Source: Microbacterium sp. MYb62 (lineage in GTDB: Bacteria; Actinomycetota; Actinomycetes; Actinomycetales; Microbacteriaceae). Taken from it: a stretch of DNA of 64,000 nucleotides. The DNA lies in NCBI RefSeq assembly GCF_002979475.1, contig NZ_PCOY01000017.1, positions 1-64,000 of the forward strand, read 5' to 3'. The notes beneath the pieces are model-generated. The model saw only the letters and a program-made list of their open reading frames with translations. It made no database searches and had not been told where the DNA came from. Both the position numbers and the translations under genes were made by a program. Below, in pieces: positions 33,326-41,032 of this stretch. The first letter of the stretch is position 1, and each line of letters opens with the position of its first letter.

Positions 33326-35149
33326 CCGAGTTGGGGGAGACCGCGGATCCGCGGGTGCTGGTGCCGGGGAAGGCTGCGGGCATCGACCAGACTGCTGCGC
33401 GGTGGCGCCTTCTCGCGGGCAAGGCGGAGCAGGCCGCCGCATCGTTGAAGGCGGTGGGCGTGCCGGAAGGGTGGGCGGGAGACGCCGCTGACGCATTCGA
33501 ATCGCGAGTGGCGTCGGTAGGGCGACGGTGGGATCGCGTGCGCGATGCGCTCACGGCTGCGGCGACGGCGTTGGAGGGGTTCTCGTCGACGCTCCTGTGG
33601 GCGCAAGGGCAGGCCGAGGTCTCGGTCGACATGTGGGAGCGGGCGGCTCGCCAGAGCGCGGAGGTATTCGCCGCGCCCACGCTGGGTCTCGGCCTGCGCT
33701 CGGAGGCGAGTTTCGTCGTCGCCTGTCGATCCGGGTGGTCCACTCCGCCAGCGGGCTGTCGAGCTCCTCGGCGATGCGCGGGAGAGACTCGCCGCGGCGG
33801 GGGATAGCGCGGCATCCGCGATCGATGCCGCTGCTGCCGAGCCCGATCTCGATGCCGAGGTGTGGGTCGCGCTCGGCGCATCCGCTGGCACCCCGCAGGA
33901 GGCATTGGCGGTGTTGCGGGGGCTCGATGCCGACGATCTCGCCTCGATGCTCCGGGTGCGTCCGGACCTCGCAGACACCCTCAGTCGGGCGGAGGCCGCG
34001 GATGTCGCGGTGTGGTGGAAGGGCCTCGACGATAGCCAGCAGGGTGCGCTCATCGCCGCCATCCCCGCGGTGGTCGGCAACCTCAACGGCGTCGCCTATG
34101 TCGCCCGCGATCGGGCGAACCGGGAATGGTTGGATGACCAGCTCGACGATGCCCGGAAGGCACTGACTGCGGCCGAGAAGCCCCTCCTGTTGTGGCAGCA
34201 CGACGATCCGGGACTCGTGGGCGCGCACGATGCCAGGCTCATTGCGGCTCGAGAGCAGATTGAAGCGCTCACGAACATCGGCGCTGCGCTGACCCGTCCT
34301 GACGGGGGGACGGAGCGGTTCTTGATCTCGTTGTCCGCGGACACGCCGCCCCTCGCTGCGATCTCGATCGGCGATATCGACGTCGCCGACAACATCACCT
34401 ACGCGGTGCCGGGCATGGGCACGACGACCAGCGAGGGCATCGATGTATGGACTCAGGCCGCGGAGAACATCGAGTGGCGACAAGCAGACCTTGCACCGGA
34501 CGAGGTGTATGCGGTGGTGGCGTGGGTGGGGTACGAGACCCCGCCCGTCCCCGGGGATGGTGGGTTCCAGGTGCTTGGGACGGAGCATGCCGAGGCCGGT
34601 GCGACGAAACTCAGCCGGGCACTCGCGGGAATCGAGGCGACCCGACCCGATGCGCACGTCAACGTCGTCGCGCACTCCTACGGGACCACCACGTCGTCGA
34701 TCGCGCTGACGCAGTCGGGCACCCAGGTCGACTCCTTCGTGAGCCTGGGTTCGGCCGGCCTCCCCTCGAACATCGACCAGGCGTCCGACCTGAACGCCGG
34801 GGAGGTGTTCGCCGGTCAAGCCCGCGACGTGATGGCGATCGACCCTGCCGGAGGCGACCAGTGGGCGTGGACGGGCAGGCTCTCGCCCGAACACCCCGTG
34901 AACCCCATCGACGATGGCTTCGGAGCCCACGCGTTCGGAACAGACGGAAGTGGAACCGGAGCCGGAGTCACCGACCACAGCCCACTCACCCCCACCGGCA
35001 ACGGATACCTCGACCGTGGTACAGAATCACTACGCAACGTCGCGTTCGCGACCACCGGACAAGGTGACCGGGTATCCGCGTACGTGCCGCCGGAGCCGAC
35101 ACCTTTCCAAGAAGCAATCCTGGACGGAGCCACCCATGGCCACGGGTAA
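33322..35149 (+). pseudogene. WXG-like/alpha-beta hydrolase (DUF1023-type) protein, interrupted by a frameshift
   Basis: Start GTG 33322. The first frame codes a helical WXG-like domain (about residues 25-115, turn in EGWAGDAADAF) and runs to a stop at 33807. The rest of the protein is in the next frame, starting near 33715-33770, and continues to 35149: a helical linker (RQRAVELLGDARERLAAAGD), then an alpha/beta hydrolase domain with serine in VVAHSYGTT (codon 34676-34678) and a C-terminal acidic/His tail (TDHSPLTP). One extra base restores a ~608-residue product. Either a real mutation, a sequencing error or programmed shifting. The DUF1023-like fold suggests an esterase or lipase. It precedes four lipoprotein units. 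Confidence 0.75.
34870..35135 (+). repeat. duplicated hydrolase-tail block, copy 1 (copy 2 at 35905-36168)
   Basis: The last ~90 codons of the hydrolase gene and the linker to the next ATG recur almost unchanged at 35905-36168, for example ACACCTTTCCAAGAAGCAAT is identical in both. The repeat shows that the locus was once a tandem array of hydrolase-plus-lipoprotein units from which most of the second hydrolase has been deleted. Confidence 0.88.
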
Positions 35150-35612
35150 ACCCACCAACCGAGCCCTCACCGCTCTCGCGGTCGCGGGGGCCCTCATCGC
35201 CGTGCTGGCTGCTTGTTCATCGTCGGAGGATTCCTTGACCCCGCAAGAATCACGCGACGCCCTCGTGAGCACAATCGCTGATACCGCCGCGTTGGTCGAC
35301 GGGCCCGACTGGGCCGAAACCTCCGAACCCTCACCGCAAAGGTGTGAGACCGGGTGGGCGACCGGCACGAAGTACGGGTACGCGTACTCTGCTCCCCGAC
35401 CCGAACGAGACCGCATCGCCGACGTGGAGAAGGTGGCCGAGTACTGGAAGTCCCTCGGTATGAGCGTCCATATCGACATCGACAACGGACCAGTTGTGTT
35501 CGGGGTCGGGGGTCCCATTCAGAACATCGAGTTCTCGACGGACCCCGGTAACTACAGCATCGGGGGTACGTCGTTGTGTGCTCCGGGTGAGCCCGCCGAG
35601 GATGCCGAGTGA
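35136..35612 (+). CDS. small lipoprotein, unit 1 of a tandem family
   Basis: A 158-residue lipoprotein. The signal peptide has a hydrophobic core and lipobox VLAACSSSED (Cys about residue 27). The mature domain contains GPDWAETSEPSPQRCETGW, KYGYAYSAPRPE and a C-terminal GGTSLCAPGEPAEDAE, with two further cysteines likely to pair outside the cell. No known family. The ATG overlaps the hydrolase end by 14 nt. Three related units follow. By analogy with type VII lipase systems it may be an immunity or accessory lipoprotein; that is inference. Confidence 0.8.
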   Translation: MATGKPTNRALTALAVAGALIAVLAACSSSEDSLTPQESRDALVSTIADTAALVDGPDWAETSEPSPQRCETGWATGTKYGYAYSAPRPERDRIADVEKVAEYWKSLGMSVHIDIDNGPVVFGVGGPIQNIEFSTDPGNYSIGGTSLCAPGEPAEDAE

Positions 35613-35630
35613 ATCCGGACGGTGGCATCT

Positions 35631-36182
35631 GTGGCCACGGGTAGCGCCACCACCCGATTCCTCACCGCGCTCGTCGTCGCCGCGACGGCCAGTGCTGTGC
35701 TGGTTGCTTGCGCTTCATCGGAGGATTCCATGACCCCGCAAGAATCGCGCGACGCCCTCGCGAGCACAATCGCTGAAACCGCCGCGTTGATCGACGGCCC
35801 GGACTGGGCCGAAACCTCCGAACCCTCACCGCAGGAATGCGAGACAGGGTGGGCGACCGGCACGAAGTACGGGTACGCGTACTCTGCTCCTCGTCCGGAA
35901 AGGACCGGGCGTCTCTCCCCCGAACATCCCGTGAACCCCATCGAGGACGATTTTGGAGCCCACGCGTTCGGAACGGACGGAAGTGGAACCGGAGCCGATG
36001 TGACCGACCACAGTGTGCTCACTCCCACCGGGAACGGGTACCTCGACATTGGTACAGACTCACTACGCAACGTCGTTTTCGCGACCACCGGGCACGGCGA
36101 CCGGGTATACGCGTATGTGCCGCCGGAGCCGACACCTTTCCAAGAAGCAATCCTGGACGGAGCCACCCATGGACACGGGTAA
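35631..36182 (+). CDS. chimeric protein: lipoprotein N-half fused to hydrolase C-terminal tail
   Basis: A 183-residue chimera. Residues 1-~89 match the lipoprotein family (lipobox VLVACASSED, GPDWAETSEP, YGYAYSAPRPE). From about residue 90 it switches to the hydrolase tail (GRLSPEHPVNPIEDDFGAH through FQEAILDGATHGHG), lacking the serine region. The join near 35900 lies at GGACCGGG, a string also present at the equivalent point of lipoprotein units 3 and 4, suggesting recombination at a microhomology. The start is taken as GTG 35631, aligned with unit 1; GTG 35622 is possible. It stays open and could be a secreted decoy or simply a relic. Confidence 0.75.
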   Translation: MATGSATTRFLTALVVAATASAVLVACASSEDSMTPQESRDALASTIAETAALIDGPDWAETSEPSPQECETGWATGTKYGYAYSAPRPERTGRLSPEHPVNPIEDDFGAHAFGTDGSGTGADVTDHSVLTPTGNGYLDIGTDSLRNVVFATTGHGDRVYAYVPPEPTPFQEAILDGATHGHG

Positions 36183-36642
36183 ACCCACCGCCCGAGCCCT
36201 CATCATGGTCGTGGTGACCGGGGTTCTCTGCGCTGTGCTGACCGCTTGCACTTCATCGGAGGAACAGATGACACCCGAAATGGTTCGTCGGACTCTTGTT
36301 GCGACGGTCACGGACACGGCGGCTTTGATCGAGGGTCCGGATTGGGCCGAGACACTGACGACTGGCGCTCAAGAATGTGTGGTGGGTGCGGTGCCGGGGA
36401 CCATGTACGGGTACGCGTACTCGGCTCCGCGTCCGGACCGGGATCGTCTCGCCGACGTGGAGAAGGTGGCCGCGTATTGGGAGTCCCTCGGCATGGACAT
36501 CCGCATCGTGCCCGAAAGGCCGGCGGTATACGGCTCTGGGGGCCCTGTGCAGAACATCAGCTTCTCGACTGACCCGGGAAACTATGACATTGGGGGTACG
36601 TCGTTGTGTGCTCCGGGTGAGCCTGCCGAGGATGCCGAGTGA
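36169..36642 (+). CDS. small lipoprotein, unit 3 of the tandem family
   Basis: A 157-residue paralogue of unit 1: signal core with lipobox VLTACTSSEE, then IEGPDWAETLTTGAQECV, TMYGYAYSAPRPDRDRLAD, GSGGPVQNISFSTDPG and GGTSLCAPGEPAEDAE. The N-terminal third of the mature region is the most diverged (QMTPEMVRRTLVATVTD), while the tail is nearly constant. It overlaps the end of the chimeric unit by 14 nt, repeating the hydrolase-lipoprotein junction seen upstream. Confidence 0.8.
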   Translation: MDTGKPTARALIMVVVTGVLCAVLTACTSSEEQMTPEMVRRTLVATVTDTAALIEGPDWAETLTTGAQECVVGAVPGTMYGYAYSAPRPDRDRLADVEKVAAYWESLGMDIRIVPERPAVYGSGGPVQNISFSTDPGNYDIGGTSLCAPGEPAEDAE

Positions 36643-36660
36643 ATCCGGAGGGTGCCGTCT

Positions 36661-37142
36661 GTGACCACGGATAATCCCCCGCCCCGGGCACTCGCCGTCC
36701 TCTCGGGCGCTCTGGCTCTCACTCTCGTGTTGGCTGCTTGCACTTCATCGGAGGATTCCATGACCCCGCAAGAATCGCGCGATGCCCTCGTCTCCACGAT
36801 CAGGGACGCGGCGGCGTTGATCGAGGGGCCCGACTGGGCTGAAACCTCCGAACCGGCGGCGCAGGAATGCGAGACAGGGTGGGCGACCGGCACGAAGTAC
36901 GGATACGCATACTCTGCTCCTCGTCCGGATCGGGATCGTCTCGCCGATGTGGAGAAGGTGGCCGAGTACTGGGAGTCGCTCGGCATGGACATCCACATCG
37001 TGCCCGAAAGGCCTGCGGTATACGGCTCCGGGGGGCCTGTGCAGAACATCAGGTTCTCGACAGACCCGGCAACGACAGCATCGGGGGTACGTCGTTGTGT
37101 GCTCCGGGCGAGCCTGCCGACGAGGACAAGGACGGCGAATGA
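36661..37142 (+). pseudogene. small lipoprotein, unit 4, with a one-base frameshift near its end
   Basis: The family pattern is intact to FSTDP (lipobox VLAACTSSED, GPDWAETSEPAAQECET). At about 37069 the sequence has CCCGG where the other units have one more G; this shifts frame and destroys GGTSLCAPGEPA, which remains readable in the next frame and would end at 37142 with a 4-nt overlap into the WXG100 gene. With the base restored the product is ~160 residues. In the shifted frame the product runs on to 37248. Start is GTG 36661, aligned with the other units. Confidence 0.72.
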
Positions 37143-37423
37143 GCATAGAGATCGATCCGGCGCGGCACCGGGAGCTCATCGCTGCAATGTCACGCGCGGT
37201 CACCGCGATCTCCGCCGAGCTGGATGCGCTCGAACGTACGACGAGTGACCTGCGCCCACGCTGGTCGGGAACGGCGCAGCGCGCCTACGATCGCGCGCAT
37301 GACCAGTGGCGCCGGTCGATGAGCGAGGTGCGGAACGCGCTGGAGGCAGCGGCTGCCTCCGCCACGGAGGCGGCGGAGATCCTGACCCGAGCGAATCGCG
37401 ACGCCGCGGCCGTGTGGAGATAG
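37139..37423 (+). CDS. WXG100-family protein
   Basis: A 94-residue helix-turn-helix hairpin with the turn motif in LRPRWSGTAQRAYDRA (W about residue 40), matching the WXG100/ESAT-6 family. No signal peptide; such proteins leave by type VII secretion as dimers. Its ATG overlaps the restored end of lipoprotein unit 4. Together with the EspC-like gene at 33029 it brackets the hydrolase/lipoprotein array with secretion-type partners. Confidence 0.85.
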   Translation: MSIEIDPARHRELIAAMSRAVTAISAELDALERTTSDLRPRWSGTAQRAYDRAHDQWRRSMSEVRNALEAAAASATEAAEILTRANRDAAAVWR

Positions 37424-37543
37424 CGCTCCGGCGCCGGCACCGATGCGCATTCTCACGTGTGCTGTCTTCTCCGCCGCCTCGATGAATCAGGACAGCAGGT
37501 GTCCTCGGTGAGTGCGACGCTGAGCGTGACGAAAGGACACACT

Positions 37544-38125
37544 ATGACCACTCCCGCCCTGCCTGCCGGCTCGAACACCATCAACCCCTTCCTCATGACC
37601 GACGACGCGGCACGCATCATCGAGTTCCTGATCGAGGTCTTCGGGGCGGTCGATGTGCCCGAGGCGCGTACCGTCGACACCGACGGACTGATCCTGCATT
37701 CCGAACTTCGCATCGGCGACTCCATGGTCACCGTTGCCGATCGCAAGCCCGACTGGCCCTTCACCCCCGGATTCCTCCAGGTGTACGTCGACGATGTCGA
37801 GGGCACACTCGAGCGGGCCGTTGCACGCGGCGCACGTATCGTGACCCGCCCGACCGACTTCTTCGGCGACACGTTCTCGCGATTCATCGACCCCTCGGGC
37901 AACCTCTGGTGGGTCTACACGCACGTTCCCCAGGAGCAGGCATGGGATGTCGGCGGTGACGAGGACGACGCGACGTCGTGGGGTTCGGCGGGCGGCGATG
38001 AAGCCGGATCCTCGGACAGCTCCGCCGAGGACTGGTCGAGCTTCAGCTCGCCGGAACTCGAGTACATCCACGAGAGCCTCGTCGAGGCCATGGCATCGCT
38101 GCGGGATCCACGGCTCGATCGCTGA
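37544..38125 (+). CDS. VOC/glyoxalase-superfamily protein
   Basis: A 193-residue PhnB-like vicinal-oxygen-chelate protein. The core spans residues about 10-130 (TINPFLMTDDAARIIEFLIE, LQVYVDDVEGTLERAVARG, FIDPSGNLWWVYTH). A Ser/Asp/Glu-rich linker and a short helical tail follow. Members bind a metal or small ligand; no reaction can be assigned. AAAGGA precedes ATG 37544. It is convergent with the phosphotriesterase-like gene. Confidence 0.85.
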   Translation: MTTPALPAGSNTINPFLMTDDAARIIEFLIEVFGAVDVPEARTVDTDGLILHSELRIGDSMVTVADRKPDWPFTPGFLQVYVDDVEGTLERAVARGARIVTRPTDFFGDTFSRFIDPSGNLWWVYTHVPQEQAWDVGGDEDDATSWGSAGGDEAGSSDSSAEDWSSFSSPELEYIHESLVEAMASLRDPRLDR

Positions 38126-38139
38126 TCGGGGTCGCGCGC

Positions 38140-39111
38140 TCAGGCGGAGAGCGTCAGCAGGCGTGCCGCATTGGTGACCAGCATCCGGTGCACGGCCTCG
38201 TCGCCCACGGCTGCGCGGAGGCGAGGGAGATAGCGGTCACCGAGGTAGGCGAGTCCTGGCATGCCGCCGTAGGCGATGTATCGCGTGCGCCGGGCGACGT
38301 CGCCGCCGAGCACGATCCGGTCACCGGCGCCGCGCTCGACCACCGCGACGGTCAGGGCGAGCAGTTCGGCGTCGGAGCGGGTGCGCGGACGCGCGAAGCC
38401 GTCGTAGCCGAGGTGGGCGCCGCGTTCGGCGAGGGAGACGTGCAGCCCGGGGTCGGGGTCACGGTCGGCGTGCGCCAGCACGACCCGGTCGGCGGCCACG
38501 CCCTCGTCCACCAGCAGATCGAGCACCTCGTGGGCTGCCGTGCCGAACTCCAGATGCACCATGACCGGCGCGCCCGTCGCGCGGTGCGCCTCGGCCACGG
38601 CGATCAGCGTGGTGCGCTCGAACGGGCTGATGCGCCAGTAGTCGGCGCCGCCTTTGAGCAGTCCGGCGCGCACGGGGCCGCCGTCGGGTGCGGCGGCGAC
38701 CGGCACGTCGGGGGTCTCGAAGACCGCGCCGTCGTCGGCGGGCATGCCGCGCGTGATGTCGGCGATGAACAGGGCGGCCAGGCGGTCGGCAGTCCACACC
38801 TGCATCGGATGGTCCGCGCCGTAGTGGGCCTCGCGGTGCCGGCCGGTCGTCGCGACGATGTGCAGTCCGGTCGAGGCGCTGATCCGGGCCAGGGCTGCGG
38901 GCTCGCGCGCGAGGCCGAACGGCGTGGCATCCACCATCGCCTCGAACCCGCTCGCCTGCAGCAGGGCCGCCTCTTCGCCCGAGGCGGTCTCGTCGTCGAG
39001 TTCGTCGCCCGGCAGCAGTGGTGACACCTGGAACAGGTGCTCGTGATAGTCCACCCGCCCGAGGAGCGCAGGGGCGATGTCGCCGAGCACGGTCCGGACG
39101 ACGGCGGGCAT
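38140..39111 (-). CDS. phosphotriesterase-family hydrolase (probable lactonase)
   Basis: A 323-residue metal-dependent TIM-barrel hydrolase. Metal ligands are visible: HxH in VDYHEHLFQ, the bridging lysine in AGLLKGGADYW, His in PVMVHLEFG and VVLAHADRD, and Asp in IVLGGDVARR. Family members hydrolyse lactones or phosphotriesters; in a sugar-acid operon a lactonase is most likely. It is last in a five-gene operon (TGATG overlap with the AroE-like gene). Confidence 0.85.
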   Translation of the reverse strand: MPAVVRTVLGDIAPALLGRVDYHEHLFQVSPLLPGDELDDETASGEEAALLQASGFEAMVDATPFGLAREPAALARISASTGLHIVATTGRHREAHYGADHPMQVWTADRLAALFIADITRGMPADDGAVFETPDVPVAAAPDGGPVRAGLLKGGADYWRISPFERTTLIAVAEAHRATGAPVMVHLEFGTAAHEVLDLLVDEGVAADRVVLAHADRDPDPGLHVSLAERGAHLGYDGFARPRTRSDAELLALTVAVVERGAGDRIVLGGDVARRTRYIAYGGMPGLAYLGDRYLPRLRAAVGDEAVHRMLVTNAARLLTLSA

Positions 39112-40070
39112 CAGCGCACCGACTCCGCGGCCTCGGCGAGTCGCTCGACGACCTCGGGCGTGAGGTCGAGCTCGAACACGTCGGCCACGACCTGCGACCA
39201 GCCGTGGATGAAGTAGCGCCACCCGTCGACCACGTGCAGGCCGCGCGTCGCCGCCTGCGCCTCGGCCTGGTGGAGGAACTCGAGCGAGCCGCGGTAGTTG
39301 AACTCCCACGCGTACGCCCCCTCGGGGAACACCACGTCGTCGCTCAGGGGCGAGCCGGGGCGATCCTTGCCGAGCCCGGTCGCGTTGGCGATCACGGAAC
39401 CGGCCGGGGCCGCAGCCACCAGGGCATCGGCGTCTGCGGGAGACGCCGTCACGACGTACTCGATCAGTCCCTCGCGCGTGGCGTGCTGGCGGTGCACCTC
39501 GCGCAGATGGTCGAGCTTGTCCTGCGTGCGGGCGGTCACCGTGATCTTCGAAGGAGCGTCGTCGCGCTCGGCCAGCGCCCAGCTCAGCGCGGTGCCCGAG
39601 CCGCCGGCGCCGAGGATCACGACCGCAGCGCCCGTGCGCGCGAAGTGGTCAGGGGGAAGGAAGTCGTTCAGTGCGAGGTCGACCGTGATCGGATCCTTGG
39701 CACGCCCCGACAGGACCGTGCCGCGTTTCGCGATGCTGGAGATCTCGGAGCACGACACCGCGAACGGGTCGAGCTCGTCGAACAGGTCGGATGCCGCGGC
39801 GTACACGTTCATCTTGTGCGTGGTCACCAGCGCGCCGCGGTGGTGCGGGTCGTCGCGGATCTGCTCGACCATCGCGCGATACTGCGCGGGCTCGGCATCC
39901 ATCGGCAGGTCGTGGCCGACCAGGGTGCGGGTCGGCAGATCCAGGATGTCGGCCCACAGGGGGAAGACCTTCATGATCGACGAGGACGCGGTGGTCACCC
40001 CGACGAAGCCCATGTAGTCGGCGGACGCGGTGACGGATGCGGGGCTGGCGGCGTCGGCGGTGGTGGTCAT
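39111..40070 (-). CDS. shikimate dehydrogenase-like oxidoreductase in a sugar operon
   Basis: A 319-residue protein of the AroE fold. The N-terminal substrate lysine is in LVTTHKMNVYA and the dinucleotide motif is VVILGAGGSGTALSWAL. The usual GAVNT and NTD segment is replaced by SCSEISSIAKRGTVLSG and ITVDLALNDFL, so the substrate is probably not shikimate. Its operon contains a sugar kinase, a 2-hydroxyacid dehydrogenase, a lactonase-type hydrolase and a cupin isomerase, and its promoter carries two GntR sites. It likely oxidises a polyol or sugar-acid intermediate. Confidence 0.82.
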   Translation of the reverse strand: MTTTADAASPASVTASADYMGFVGVTTASSSIMKVFPLWADILDLPTRTLVGHDLPMDAEPAQYRAMVEQIRDDPHHRGALVTTHKMNVYAAASDLFDELDPFAVSCSEISSIAKRGTVLSGRAKDPITVDLALNDFLPPDHFARTGAAVVILGAGGSGTALSWALAERDDAPSKITVTARTQDKLDHLREVHRQHATREGLIEYVVTASPADADALVAAAPAGSVIANATGLGKDRPGSPLSDDVVFPEGAYAWEFNYRGSLEFLHQAEAQAATRGLHVVDGWRYFIHGWSQVVADVFELDLTPEVVERLAEAAESVR

Positions 40071-41032
40071 CGGGTCTCCTCGGGGACGGGGACGGGGTGG
40101 ACGGGATCCGATCCCGCGAGCACGGCGATCACGTCGGCGAGCGAGAGCGAGCCCATGTTGTCGACGGCCTGGGTGGTCTGCGCGCCGAGGTGCGGGGTCA
40201 CGATCACGCGGTCGGCGAGCTCCGGTGCGAGCAGCGGACTGTCGTGTGCGGCCGTATCGCCGTCGAGGGTGTCGGCCGCGTAGCCGGCGAGAATGCCGTC
40301 GTGCAGGGCCTGTGCCACCGCGGCCTCGTCGATCAGGTCGCCGCGGGCGGTGTTGACCAGCACGGTGCCCGGTCGCATCTCGCTGAGGCGCTCGGCGTCG
40401 ACGAGCCGCTGCCCTCCCGGAGCGTGCAGCGTGATCACGTCCGCGGCGCGGAACAGGTCGTCGAGCGAGGCGGGTTCCGCACCACGCGCCCGCACGACAT
40501 CGTCGGGAAGGAACGGATCGGCGGCGAGCACGCGCGGCCGGAACCCGCTCAGCCGTGCAGCGACGCCCTGTCCGATGCGCCCGAAGCCGACGATTCCGAC
40601 CGTGGCGGCACCGAGCTCGCGCCCGCGCCGCACACCCCAGTCGCCCGCGCGCACGCGGCGGTCGCCGTCGGGCACGAAGCGGAGGGCGGCGAGCATCAGT
40701 CCGACAGCATGATCGGCGACCGCGTCGGCGTTGGCGCCGGGGGTGTTGGTCACCGGGATGCCGCGGTCGCGTGCGGCATCGAGATCGACCGACTCGGTGC
40801 CGACACCGTAGCGGGCGACGACCTTGAGCTTCGGGGCCGCGGCGAAGTGCTGGTCGGTGACCGCGCCCGTGCCGGCGATCCAGGCATCGGCGCCGTGCAG
40901 CAGCGACCGCAGCTCGTCGAGGTCGTGATGTGCGGGGCCGCGCAGGATGCGGTGCCCGGCCTGCGCCGCGCGTTCGACCAGGTCGAGGTCGCCGTCCGAG
41001 AATGAGCGGCTGGTGACGAGGATGACGCCCAT
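40067..41032 (-). CDS. D-2-hydroxyacid dehydrogenase family protein
   Basis: A 321-residue NAD-dependent dehydrogenase. The dinucleotide motif is VGIVGFGRIGQGVAARL, catalytic Arg in VNTARGDLIDE and His in VTPHLGAQT. The group includes phosphoglycerate and glyoxylate/hydroxypyruvate reductases; the gene context suggests reduction or oxidation of a 2-keto/2-hydroxy sugar acid. It overlaps neighbours on both sides (ATGA with the AroE-like gene, TGATG with the kinase). Confidence 0.87.
   Translation of the reverse strand: MGVILVTSRSFSDGDLDLVERAAQAGHRILRGPAHHDLDELRSLLHGADAWIAGTGAVTDQHFAAAPKLKVVARYGVGTESVDLDAARDRGIPVTNTPGANADAVADHAVGLMLAALRFVPDGDRRVRAGDWGVRRGRELGAATVGIVGFGRIGQGVAARLSGFRPRVLAADPFLPDDVVRARGAEPASLDDLFRAADVITLHAPGGQRLVDAERLSEMRPGTVLVNTARGDLIDEAAVAQALHDGILAGYAADTLDGDTAAHDSPLLAPELADRVIVTPHLGAQTTQAVDNMGSLSLADVIAVLAGSDPVHPVPVPEETR

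Noticed and set aside
33715..33770. Programmed frameshifting signal in the hydrolase gene
   Set aside because: No convincing slippery heptamer with a following strong stem-loop was seen, so a mutation or sequence error is simpler.
33322..33807. Treating the WXG-like N-terminal frame as a complete separate protein
   Set aside because: Its last 30 residues are Arg/Pro/Gly-rich nonsense, while the next frame continues with a fitting helical linker and hydrolase; one extra base explains both.
33029..37423. A full type VII secretion system
   Set aside because: No EccC-type ATPase, EccD, EccB or MycP-like gene is in the window; only target-type proteins are present.
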